Positions 34,751 through 47,452 of a stretch of DNA of 64,000 nucleotides are shown here, piece by piece (within the stretch, counting starts at the first letter, position 1; the number at the start of each line of letters is the position of its first letter). The notes below the pieces were generated by a model that saw only the letters and a program-made list of their open reading frames with translations, did not search any database and was not told where the DNA came from. Position numbers and translations under genes: made by a program. The stretch spans positions 297,803 through 361,802 of the forward strand of contig NW_025064910.1 in NCBI RefSeq assembly GCF_019112545.1, given 5' to 3'. This DNA comes from Guyanagaster necrorhizus (Eukaryota > Basidiomycota > Agaricomycetes > Agaricales > Physalacriaceae).

Positions 34751-35753
34751 GGCTTTTAGAGTAGGGCGAACACCGAAAGCAACGAGCAGTGGATCACTGA
34801 AGAAACCTGTCCATTCGCCAGGCTTTTATGCTCCAAACACCCGAGCATTGACTAATAGCGCCTGATGAAAAAAACTGGAAAAACGTACGTGGGGCAAAAA
34901 TAAAGCTATTGTCGTAATGCTTGCGAAGAAAAGGGGCGACATCAAAACAGAGCTTGGCACGCTACCTGGGTTGTACGAGAACTAGCACAAGGAAACCCTT
35001 GTCGCCGATACGTACGGTATCAAGGTTCCTGTATCGGACCAAAACACCTGCCAAAATGCAATGTTATAACACCTTGACCGAGAAAACGAACGGAGATATC
35101 TCACCCTTTAATTTGTGATGCAGTCATCGTACCGGGGCTAAAAGGCTCTCCCTCGCGCAGTTTCGCGTGCCGTAATGACTTTGATCAGACGAAAGGTTAT
35201 CTGACATTCATGCACGCGATGACGATTCAGACCAATGACGCGGACAGTTTTCAATAACAGAAATTTGGTGACATCTGACAGATCAGCACCAAAGGCAAGG
35301 GATAACAATTCAGGCAGCAAATCATCAAAACGGATTGCATCAGAGCTATCAATATCTGCCTCGAAACGGAAGCATTGTTTCGCATCCATGTTCAGTATAA
35401 CAAAGTTTTGATTGACGTTCACGTATTCAGGAGTAGGGACGAATGGAGTCCTGTTATTGCGCCATCAGAGCGAGAGCGGGGTATAGAACGACAACGAACC
35501 GAAATACTCGATGAAATGAAATGTATTCCCACTCAGTCCCGATACCCCGACCAGTGAGTCCGAGTCAACCGAAAATATTCATTCAGTTCATAATTCCACT
35601 AGAAGTAAGCGAAAAAAGCGTAACAGATGATCAAAGGCGTGTTAATGTAATAGGGTAACCTGGAAGGTAGGAAAGCAAGGAGGACAGAAGAGACACCAAA
35701 AGATATATGTCTGTTTTGAGGAGAAACGATCATGCACACAAAGGCCCATCCAT
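34751..35753. other. Intergenic: hydrophobin 1 promoter and beta-tubulin 3' region
   Basis: A TATA-like CATAAAAG (minus strand, about 34,822-34,829) serves hydrophobin 1. A minus-strand open stretch at 35,138-35,422 has no ATG at its start and no family match. The right end carries the 3' UTR of beta-tubulin. Confidence 0.4.
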
Positions 35754-37644
<1,891 letters not shown>

Positions 37645-38908
37645 GCTGGAAGATAAAAGTCAGGCCACAGAAGTTAAAAGTGCGAGTTTAAAAATGATAC
37701 GATACCAACGCGCGAATAAAAACCGCGTAGATGGTAAAAGCAATGGCTCAAACGACGCACTATAGATGCGAGAGGCCCTATCATAGCAAGGAGAAGGCAC
37801 CTACATGAAGGATTATCGTGGATAAGGACGAAGTTGGGTGGACAGGAGGGCGATGGAAGACGCCTAACCGACCACGAAATTTGGGAAATTCAAACTCAGT
37901 TAAAACTCCGAAGTGGCTCGGTCATTCCACCGTCACGTGTATTCCTTCAGACGCGTCCTTCACCTTCCGAGTCCAGACGTCCAAGGCTTGAATCTGCATG
38001 AAGTTGATTGGGAATGGTTCCTTAATGAGTTTTGTCGTGATTATATCCCTACCTAGTAATTTTGGCGCGTTATTTCCTCAGAAAACAATTTCTTTCCCTG
38101 CCTATGTCTGTCAGGACCTCACTGTGCCAGGGATGTGCACCGGACAGTTACGGATACGGCGGCAGACCGTACCAAAATTCCTGCTCACGGTACGATACGT
38201 TGATGTCAAATCCGTACCGTGTCCCTACCGTTGCCGTATGCGGACAACTTTACAGCGACGACGAAGTGTTAATCGCTTTATTGAGATCATGTATGCTTAC
38301 TTCGATGACATTAGATTACGCCCGGCCACTCCCTTAACAACCGTATTTCAGCCGTATGAATACGACCATATTTGCGTCATCGAAAGCAGCCCTGGTACAG
38401 ACCCGTATCTGTATCCACCGTAGTGCGAATACGGTGCTCATCCCTAGACCTCACTTGAATTTGAACAGTACAGAAATGGTCCAGCTCTGAGCTCGGTTAT
38501 ACATGACATATATAACTTATTCTTCTCCTATAGGAATGAGATCCCGGCTGTATTGTCGTATGGCCTTGCTCAAAACATCTACTATAATGTATTATTACTC
38601 CTATTGAAGGAGTCAAAGTATCGGCCCATCTTCATTGGTGAATACATAAACTTAAATGTACAACTCGCTTGCCCGCTGTATTATTGGATGAATGGCTTCT
38701 CCGCATTTTTCCAGCCCATGACAATCACTCTATAAGCTCCAACACCGCGCGGAGTAAGTGCCCTCTGAACCTCACGTCACGAACGAGATTGGCAATCATT
38801 GCAACCGCAGATGGATTCAAAGAGCAACCAATGATAATGACAACACGAATCCAAGAATACAAACTAAAGAAATAAGGTTCCCAGCAATCTGGCACCGTAG
38901 GGATTGAA
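37645..38908. other. Intergenic, beta-tubulin promoter side and hydrophobin 2 3' side
   Basis: It holds the beta-tubulin promoter. Between about 38,148 and 38,431 there is a dense cluster of CCGTA/TACGG pentamers (see findings). No gene is supported. Confidence 0.4.
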
Positions 38909-39580
38909 TTAAAGGTTGATGATGATGGGTACGCAACCAATGGCAATGAGACCGTTCTGTCAAGTAGTGAGTATTTCCCTGCTAAGCATGGTAGACCACC
39001 CACGAAGGTGTTGTTTTGACAACAAACAGTCTGACTGGCGCATTTTGTTCCCTGGCCTGTAAAACATAACGATAAATTTCTAATGCGGGGGATATGGGAG
39101 ACGAGACGCACCGATTCCGACAAGGTCGATAGGGGAACAGGTAATGCCACTGTGGAGTGAGAATTCAGCATTAAGCAATGGTCCATAGGCTGAATGTCTA
39201 GAACATACACAAGAGCCTCAAGGTCCTGAAGAACAACACCTAGGAGCCCGAAAATGACACCCACGGCGGAATCGTCCGCCTGAAAAATTCAATGAGCAAT
39301 GTTCGGGCATAGTCTCAAATTCATGTACCCGCTCAAGCGCATTACAACACTGCGTATTCCCGGTACTGCACTCAGAAGCAGGGATCGATGTAGCCGTGGT
39401 GGTAGCCTGTTCAAATGAGAATAAAGTACCGACAAGATATTAGAGACATCATGCTCGTACAGTAGTTGACACCGTAGTAGTTACGGTCTTCGTCGTCGTG
39501 GTCGGCGTGCAACCGGCAGCTGCGAAAGTCACAAAGACAGCGAACGCGAAGAAAACAGAAGTGAAAATGCGAGCAAACAT
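38909..39580 (-). CDS. Class I hydrophobin 2
   Basis: Six exons: 39461-39580, 39329-39406, 39209-39279, 39112-39149, 39004-39056 and 38909-38956; 408 nt, 135 aa. The signal peptide reads MFARIFTSVFFAFAVFVTFA, followed by a Thr-rich spacer (TPTTTTKTVTTTVSTT) and the eight cysteines in ASEC, TQCC, ITCSPIDLVG, TKCASQTVCC and IGC. Compared with hydrophobins 3 and 4 it has an extra intron between the fourth and fifth Cys, an extra intron after the Thr-rich part, and an extra Cys just after the signal peptide. TTAAAAAGG at about 39,628-39,635 is a possible TATA element, 48 bp upstream of the ATG. Confidence 0.92.
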
Positions 39581-40851
39581 GTTCGAAGGAAATCAAGGAT
39601 CGATAATTAGAAAGATTTTTGAGCAGCCTTTTTAAGTGAGGCATCGTGTCTCTCCCGGCAGGTACTTCAACGCTAAACAATCGTGGACCAGGTGGACAGA
39701 AGGGCGACACATTGGTCAAACGAGTGAGGTATCACGCCCGCTGCTTCGGAAGGTGATTTAGGGTCAAATGGGCAGTTCAGAAAGTCCGGCGTGAGTCAGG
39801 GCATATTGGAATGATGGTGCCCACAAGGTGATATCCAGAGCGGCCGAACCGAAGAACGAAAATTTCTGGAAGTTCTTGAACAGCATGCCAGGTAGGAGTT
39901 TTGTATTGTCAAATCAAAGAGTCCTGGAGACCAATCCACCTGGGGGATGCCAAGAAGACCCAGTTCTCGCACACAGACGCATTGGACGGGGTGACAAGGT
40001 GGTTGAAATGACGATCCTTGGAGGCTAATTTTTCCCACGCTCAGGCTTGCGCTGACTCCATTTTCTTGTTATTTTCTTCTTCAGGGTTCACTTCGGTTCT
40101 GGCTCTAATTCCATAAGAATATCACATGGACCGCGTGAGCTAGAAAAAAATACGACTTGCGGAATGTTAAACGTTTTCATTTACTTCGGATCATTATTGG
40201 CACTGGCTAACTCCTACATCCATCGGACTCGGGTATGTGCTTATGAGCAACTGAAGATTTACCGAAAGTCGGACAGTGAAGAGCGGGAGTCTCCGCACCT
40301 GCACTAGTACTGGTTCAACGAGCCCGCTGTAGTATGCACTGACTTAAGCGAACGTCGCACGTTACTATGAAGCACACCGCTTTGCTATAATTCCGCTGCT
40401 ACCTGCAGAGTCGACCTAAATAGTATGCACGACCGCTGATCGGCATGAGCCGTGCGTCAGTGTGTCGATCCACGTCGATGATAATCGTTAGATACTTACT
40501 ACCGCCGTTTCTAGACTTCTGTGCCTATCTATGCTACATGGTACGAGAACAAGCGGCGCGAAGCGCATCAAAATACTTCAAGTTTATGACAGAGGCGAAA
40601 TGTTTTCAACGTGCCATTGTATGGCGTATGTCGGTTCAAATTTTGTGTTCAGGCCACACTGACCTACTTGTTTCAAGGTTGCCGAAGACTCGAATCGTCA
40701 CTGGGACATCATTTTTATCCAAGAAAATAGTCCGTTGGTTCATTTAGGAAATAACACGGGACGTCAAAATCAAGAACGGAAATCTAACTAAGATCACGAT
40801 CCCTATATCCCAATGAAACAACTACGACGACTACACAGATTCCCCAACTCT
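39581..40851. other. Intergenic between hydrophobins 2 and 3
   Basis: It contains the hydrophobin 2 promoter at its left end. I found no further gene. Several short open frames show no family resemblance, and their composition is like that of the surrounding non-coding DNA. Confidence 0.4.
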
Positions 40852-41333
40852 TTAGAGGCCGATGTTAATGGGAGTGCAACCAAGGGCAATAAGACCGTTC
40901 TGGCAAACCAGAAATCAGGCCTTGAAAGTAAATGCATATGCGTCAACTTACAAAGGTATTGCCTGAGCAGCAAACTGTCTGAGCAGAGCAACTGTTGCCT
41001 CCGACGCCAATGACGCTGATGGGGGAGCAGGTGATACCACTGCATATTACTGTGAGCAAGAATACCGCGCATTGAGGATGCTACTCACACGTTGAGACCG
41101 AGAGCTCCCAGAGCGATACCTAGAAGGCCGGAGAGGGTCGAGACAATATCAGAGTCAGCCTAGTGGTGATGACCACCGTAAGTATCCCTAGTGATGAAGC
41201 AGGTAGCGAAAGAGCTTACACTCTCGACTTGTTGGCAGCACTGGACTTCTCCGGTTGTGCAACCGGTTTCCCCAGCGTATGCAAGGAGAGGCAGAGTCAG
41301 GAGGAAGGCTGGGACGATACGGGGGAACAACAT
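40852..41333 (-). CDS. Class I hydrophobin 3
   Basis: Four exons: 41220-41333, 41089-41159, 40952-41039 and 40852-40899; 321 nt, 106 aa, a compact hydrophobin. The signal peptide is [20 protein letters not shown]. The eight cysteines lie in [27 protein letters not shown] and LGC; the C-terminal exon encodes [23 protein letters not shown] on the minus strand at 41,411-41,418, about 78 bp before the ATG, is a good TATA box. The exon lengths 71, 88 and 48 nt recur in hydrophobin 1. Confidence 0.95.
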
Positions 41334-41410
41334 GGCTGTCTTAGAGGATTATTAGATAGAATAGGTGAGAGGGAGTGGTGTCGGTGCCAAAAAATGGGTT
41401 TATTGACTAG

Positions 41411-41418
41411 CTTTTATA
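41411..41418 (-). promoter_or_regulatory. TATA box of hydrophobin 3
   Basis: TATAAAAG on the minus strand, 78 bp upstream of the start codon at 41,333. Comparable boxes stand 48-71 bp before the start codons of the other hydrophobins. Confidence 0.6.
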
Positions 41419-42037
41419 TCTTTCAGAGTCGTTGCAACATCCATAAGTGGCCATATACCTTCCCGTTGGAAAAAGGGCATTTTCTACGAATATCCCCAAA
41501 ACAAAAACCGCATGCAAGACTTGGTTCTGACTGACGGCGCTTCGGGGGTAATCCGAAAGTCGGGCAGCGCCAGAACGGCTTCGATCAGTTATTTTCTGAA
41601 TGCGCATCAGTATTGGGATGCCTAGAACTGCTCGCGTCCTGAAAGCGAGAGGTCGAAACGACAGCGAACACGTTCAAGGCATGTGGATGGTAACGAGGCT
41701 AATAATCTTCCATTTCTTTGCCACTTGCTGAAAACACGCTAAGTAACTTCTTCATCAGGTACTTTGTCCCCAACTGCACAGGCAGTGTGCGGTTCGCGGC
41801 AACGGCTAAGGTTCCAATTTTCGATTCACTTGATATCGAAATTACGGGCTCTCAGTCATTCACACCATGTTACGAAGAAAAACCGCGCGGTATATTTATT
41901 ATAAAAAAGCTAGCAAGAACCAATATGAAAGAAGTAGGTATTCAAATGAGTGTTCTGATATCTTGCCCAAACAGTACGTGATTTTGTCGCCCCTCAATGA
42001 TACAACCATGAAAGACTGAGCCGCCTCTTTCAGCTCT
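41419..42037. other. Intergenic between hydrophobins 3 and 4
   Basis: It lies upstream of the hydrophobin 3 TATA box and contains the 3' flank of hydrophobin 4. No gene or repeat is visible. Confidence 0.4.
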
Positions 42038-42553
42038 TCAGAGTCCCACGTTGATGGGAGTACAGCCAAGGGCGATGACACCGTTCTGCGAATATCATTT
42101 TAGTCCTCGAACAATAAACTATATCAACTAAGCGACTTACGAAGCTGTTGTTCTCGCAGCAAACGGTCTGAGCAGAGCAACTGTTTCCTCCAACGCCGAT
42201 GACGCTGATAGGAGAGCAAGTAAGGCCACTGTCGACCAGGTCGACCAGGTTAGTAACCACATCATATCCGTGACATTCAAGGACACCTACACATTCACAC
42301 CAAGGTCTCCAACAACAACTCCAATGAGTCCGAAAAGGGTAGTGGTGAGATTGCTAGTAGAGCCGGACTTGATAACCGTCAGCATTTGCGGGACCGAAAA
42401 CATGCGAAGCATGCTTACATTTTGAACAGATTGGCAGCATTGCACCTCACCAGTGGTACAACTGTCACCTCCACGAGGAATGGCAGTGCCGACCGCAAGG
42501 AGGGGAATGGCGAAGAAAAGAGCGACAAAGAGAGTGTGGAGGCGGGCAAACAT
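42038..42553 (-). CDS. Class I hydrophobin 4
   Basis: Four exons: 42419-42553, 42291-42367, 42141-42228 and 42038-42085; 348 nt, 115 aa. The signal peptide is [20 protein letters not shown]. The cysteines lie in [27 protein letters not shown] and LGC. The core [18 protein letters not shown] is shared with hydrophobin 3, so the two are recent duplicates. Hydrophobin 4 also shares the MFAR start with hydrophobin 2. A TATAAAGG box lies at 42,619-42,626, 66 bp before the ATG. Confidence 0.95.
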
Positions 42554-42618
42554 GGCGAATATTGAATAAGTAAGTGGAGGGAAATCGACTTGGGGAGATA
42601 GATGGCTCTTTCACCTAG

Positions 42619-42626
42619 CCTTTATA
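42619..42626 (-). promoter_or_regulatory. TATA box of hydrophobin 4
   Basis: TATAAAGG on the minus strand, 66 bp upstream of the start codon at 42,553, at a spacing similar to hydrophobins 1 and 3. Confidence 0.55.
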
Positions 42627-43275
42627 GGTTTTAGCCTCGCTTCAACCGCTGAACAGGATCATATTTTTGGCTTGGGAATTATGATTTAGCAGGCTTTTTT
42701 ATCGAATCATTCAACCCGGGCCAAGGAAGGAAATCACAATCACACCGCGCTTCCATCGAATTGCACTTCTTTCCAGATCTTTGTGATGACCGCTGTAATG
42801 TTCCCATCTAGACCGAATCCTCCTAAGTCCCTTGCTAAGCCCTATCTTAACCCAGAAGCTGTATTTTACATCCTCCCACCAAAGCATAAGTAACGTGAAC
42901 GACTTGTCCCTCCAGGCAATCAAAGTTCGAGTGCTATTTTTAGCTCGGGTCCGTAATGGCCTTGCTGATTCTTCGTCTCTTGGTGGTGTTTCATGGCCGT
43001 GCAACTTCCTATATTGTATTTAATTTCTGTTATTTTCGAATACTGAACAATCGCTCAGCGCCAATCTTCAACCGGTAGTTGAAGGATCAATACGCGTACT
43101 CCGCACGAGATTGACATTCCATCAAGCTCTTGGCTAACGAATTTCACCTAGACTGTTTATCATTGACCCGTATTATTGTTTTTCATACTCAGCGACTACA
43201 AAGAAATTGTAGGCTAACTGAAAGAAAAGAAAAGAACCACCCGCAGAGCGTGCAGCCAAACAATGTCTCACGATG
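42627..43275. other. Intergenic between hydrophobin 4 and the hydrophobin pseudogene
   Basis: Upstream region of hydrophobin 4. No gene, repeat or RNA is visible in it. Confidence 0.4.
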
Positions 43276-43804
43276 TTACGATCCTGAACGCCTTTCGGGT
43301 TGGAGGCCGATGTTGATGGGAGCGCATCCAAGGGCAATAAGGCTGTTCTGCTCGGGAATTGAATCAGATTGTCGTTATCTTCTCTCACATGCTACTGTAT
43401 ACTCACAAAGTGATTATCCCTGCGGCAAAAGGGCCGGTCGCCCACTGGGTGGTTCCCAAACGAATGAGTGAGAGGAATGTAGGTGAGATCGCTATGAACA
43501 CGTTATTAGCAGCTCCATCATATTTTCTCCAAAAAATGCCTACACTTGAGCGGAGATGTCACCGGCAGGGATTCCAAAAAGACCCAAGAGCGGCTATATC
43601 GGAGGACGCGGGTTAATTGTTCGTGGGTGTCCTTCTTCTTGATACGAGCTGAGGGTGACTCCGGCTTACGTCCTGCTCAGACTCGCAACACTGAAGGGAT
43701 CCCGTGCTGCATGAACCTCCATCCATGGTGGTCGTGGGAATGGCGCTTGGGATAACAAAGAAAGGAAGGCCCAAGGCGGCGTAGGTAGAGATGCGAGCGA
43801 GTAT
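43276..43804 (-). pseudogene. Hydrophobin 5, decayed copy
   Basis: It has the same four-exon layout as hydrophobins 3 and 4 (43671-43804, about 43,546-43,600, 43407-43491, 43276-43347). The start codon position holds ATA (43,802-43,804) instead of ATG before LARISTYAALGLPFFVI. The first exon keeps GGSCSTGSLQCC. The third exon reads LTYIPLT.. and PFCRRDNHF, so of its four expected cysteines only one remains (C to Y and C to R changes are visible). The last exon keeps LIALGCAPINIGL, but the stop is lost and translation runs on to 43,276. It cannot make a functional hydrophobin. Confidence 0.8.
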
Positions 43805-44815
43805 TTCTTTATATGAGTCTGGTAAGCTGTACAATGAATATTTTCAATTCGATGTAAGTCCTGTCTACTCGCAATCGCTCATATATTCCACTTACCGACT
43901 TCTGCGGACCTGTCGCGACTTGGAAAACCTTATGGGAGAAAAAAAATGAAGCGTTTAAGGACATCCTGGAGTATGCGGCGGGAACAAGAGCGGTTAGCAC
44001 TCATTTCCTGGCGTGTAGCAATCAAGTAGCAATGATATCCTGTATGAAAGCCAGATTTTCCTCGAATAAGCGACATTGGATCGAAGAGAGGGGCATGCCA
44101 ACGCCTCCTTGTTTGGTTCTAGTGTGTTAAGCGCGTTCTGTTGCCCTGGTTGAAATAAAATCCTTAAGCTTCCTACTAGGCCCGACGCTCTCCCTCCGTA
44201 ATGTCTCTAAATATCACTGGTTCCGGAGAACATCGAATTTGCTCATTACCGACTAAAGCTACAGGAGAGGCGCCCATTACTACTACTGCGGGGCCACATT
44301 CTAGGACTAAGTACAGCATTAATGTTCATCGGAGCTATGTCCGTCCAAACGCCACTCGATCATCGACTCATCCACGATCATGTTCGGAGATGGTTAGTAA
44401 GTCCTAAACTTTTTCCCCACTCTCTCCCCCCGTTGAGGAGTCGTGAATTGGAGAACTCCGCTGGAGACTCAGAATTCTGAAACCTAGCATGCGTAAGATG
44501 GACAAGAAGTGGAAGCTCAGATTCTCGGAAGATGGATGGATCGTGCCTCAATACACTTTGACGCTCTTTTCGGCATCATGCGAGAGCCGCGGTCCAATCG
44601 CAGCACCACTTGTCTTCTATACTTAGTTGGAATCAATACCTAAGAAAACGCCACAGCAGGTTCCAGAGCACAACTTTTTTCTCCTAAACATCATGCAAAT
44701 TAAAAGCGTAAGTGACTAGAAGGTTGAAATAATTCATTGATGATAGTGGTGCTGTGAAGCTCTAAGGGTACGTAGAAAGTCTGAGAAAAAGTCCGACAAA
44801 AACGAATACTACTCC
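43805..44815. other. Intergenic
   Basis: Between the hydrophobin pseudogene and the 3' end of the membrane-protein gene. Short open frames exist but none has splice partners or family resemblance. Confidence 0.4.
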
Positions 44816-47452
44816 TCATAGCGGATCATACGGAGTTCTCAGCGGCATCGAAAGGCCTTTCCACGGTGCATACCTCGTGGGCGCGGCAAACGCGCCTGGA
44901 GAGGAATCCCGTGCATGGCCGTTTGACACTCCCAACAGCGCAACGCCGTCTCCATCAGCCTCATATTCCCCTACGTCATCATCCTCCGCTACAATAGCAC
45001 CTGTCCGCTTGTCCAGCCGGAACCGCAGTCCTTTCAGCTTGCGCTCAATGCTCTCCTCACTGTCATACGGTACCAATAATTGGCCGAAGCCTGAATGACT
45101 TGTCATCGACACGATCCCTCCGATTGACCCTGGAGGCGAAGCGATGAACAGGTGGCGACGTTGTCGTCGATTGATGATGTGAAGGAATGTTCCGATGAAC
45201 CCGATAACGAAAAGCAGCAAAGCAAGCGCATGGCCAGGAAGTGAACTTTGAACGAGTGATCAACGACCGTAGAAACCAGAGAAGAAACGACATACTTGAT
45301 GACCAGCCGCGGAACGTAAGATTCAAGCTGAGCTGGTATCGTCCTGTTCTCAGCAACGAAATAGATGTTTTTTGCCGTCAAAGCTAGATGTTGTGTCTGT
45401 TGATCATTACCATCAAAAAAATGTCAATTCTCAGGACAGTGCCACGCCGTACATAGACTTGGGTTGTTATATCTAAGAACCCATTCGGAAGATCAAATGT
45501 TGACTGGGGTCCATTTTGGAGCTGAGAAGCAAATCTAAAAACGGTTCCCGGGATGGCGGTGTTTGTAGCATTTGCTCTGGCCTGTATGAATGGATTCGTG
45601 CTGCTATTAAAGACGACGCTGCACATGTGTTAGACTCATGGAGCATGAGGTTGTAGCAAAGTACGCACGCATTAAACGGATGTCCAAAGAGTGGGGCACC
45701 GGTAACGTTATTGGACTGCGTATAGTTATTGGTGAGCTCACACTCAGCAATCGTACGATCTTGTAGATATGCTTGGGCTATCACATTAAATGTCTGAATG
45801 GAAGGAGCACAAAATACAGTCCTCGCTTCGAATTCTTCATTGTCGGATCGTTGATGGAAGTACCTTGTATCCCGTATAACGAACGCTCTAAATCACGACT
45901 AGAGGTTGAGCACATACCAAAACATGACCGGCTGGAATTCAACACCAAGATCCGCTTCACTACCACATCCCAGATTCACTACACCATACTGTATACCCAT
46001 CTAAAAGATTTGATTCGTTCGGTCAGCTTTGCTCCGTCAATTAATTACGTACCGACGTATTGACTGGCACCGATTGAGCGCAATCAGATATGGACACAGA
46101 TTCAATGGTCGAGGTTGTTTCATCGAAAGTTGTGTTTCGTGCATTTTCACAATTGGGCTGCGTTTGGATCCCCGTAGTATCCACTTTAATTGTGGCATTG
46201 AGGCCGTTGTTACTAGGAATGGTGAACTCAGCGGTAGCCCACCCGCCCTGGATGAAAGGAGGATCTGTAAGATTATTAAAAGCAGCTGCTTCGGCGAACT
46301 AGACGGCATGTCAGACAGCAGACAGACAATGATAAAGAATTGAGCGCACCCCAGCGGCGGCAACAAATGCGTTTAACTGATCGACATCTGGTGCCAGTCC
46401 AATGGTCCGCGTACTCGTTACCGTCGTGTCTGGAAGCGGTTAGATTGAATACGCTTATCTCCGTTTTCTAGACGCACCTGAAGGCATTGAGCGCTGCTGA
46501 ATCTGGAATATGGAGCTTGCTATGGTCACATAAGCAGGTATTCTGATGAGAATATGTAACTCACCAAGGGGCTGTAGAAGATAGGTTGCACATGCTGTGA
46601 AAGCTGACCAAAACACAACTCTGTGCTTGAACTTGGACGAGTAGAACAAAGCAAAAAATGGACTGAAGGACAGAATTCGGAATTCTTTTCGAACATCGCC
46701 CGCATTGGATGACATACCCAAGAGAGATCTACAGCATATTTAATGACAGTTATATCTGAAGGCAAGTTACGGCCTACATAATCTAACAATATGCCTTCCT
46801 CGACGGAAGCATTTCCTCGTGAGAGGACGACATATGGCTAAGAAAGTCAGCCGTAAAGGATGCCAATCGCTGATTGACAAACGCACCTGATACCACCTAA
46901 GATACCAATCTAGTTCACGCCAAAGAAATGCCATTGGAATGATGAATCTGTACAGAGTCAAAATCTGCATAGATACGCGAATCTCGCAACATTACATTGT
47001 AGGCACAAAAGACTAAAAAGACTTGCACGTGAGCAACTAACCACAGAAGCTCTGGCATCATCACCCACAAGTAAAAACTGCGTGGACAAAAATGTGAGCG
47101 GATTGGAGTCAGGGACACTAAAGCCTGAGGCAATTGTTAACGGGAGCCATACTGCACGAACCACGCATCCTCCGCACCCTGATTCTTGTTGGAAATGTTG
47201 ACGCCTATTTCAAGCGCCACACCCAAAGCCAGCATGGAAAGTGGCGTTGCTACCACGACAGGCAGAGAAAGCGCAAGTGGTTTCTGCACAAATTAGCACA
47301 TGGAAATGTTGGAGACAATGCGCACATACATAGCGCTTATCCTCCGATATTCGAGAAGGGATAAGGCGGGTCGACTCCCGAAACCGGTTCGAGCCTTGAC
47401 TGATGCTAAATCGAGCGCTGTTGGCCAACGAAGGTGACTTCAGAGGCAGCAT
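44816..47452 (-). CDS. DUF3433-like multi-pass membrane protein
   Basis: A multi-exon minus-strand gene. Secure exons: 47330-47452 (start MLPLKSPSLANSARFSISQG), 47178-47283, 47042-47124 and 46887-46964; an exon begins at 46,837, and the last is about 44816-45245. Domain pieces in order: LPVVVATPLSMLALGVALEI (helix), then NISNKNQGFSVP, FLWRELDWYLRWYQ, PYVVLSRGNASVEEGILLDY, KHRVVFWSAFTACATYLLQP, IFQIQQRSMPS, PPFIQGGWATAEFTIP, and near the C-terminus a final helix with LLLFVIGFIGTF and GGIVSMTSHSGFGQLL. These match fungal DUF3433 proteins as I know them. I could not join the exon ending at LLDY (about 46,785) to the next without a frame problem. Function unknown. Confidence 0.65.

Noticed and set aside
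35138..35422. 94-codon minus-strand open frame between hydrophobin 1 and beta-tubulin
   Set aside because: Its first codon is not ATG, no splice partners were found, and nothing in it resembles a known protein.
37998..38423. 141-codon plus-strand frame over the CCGTA cluster
   Set aside because: No family resemblance and no conserved ends. The repeated pentamer keeps frames open by avoiding stops.
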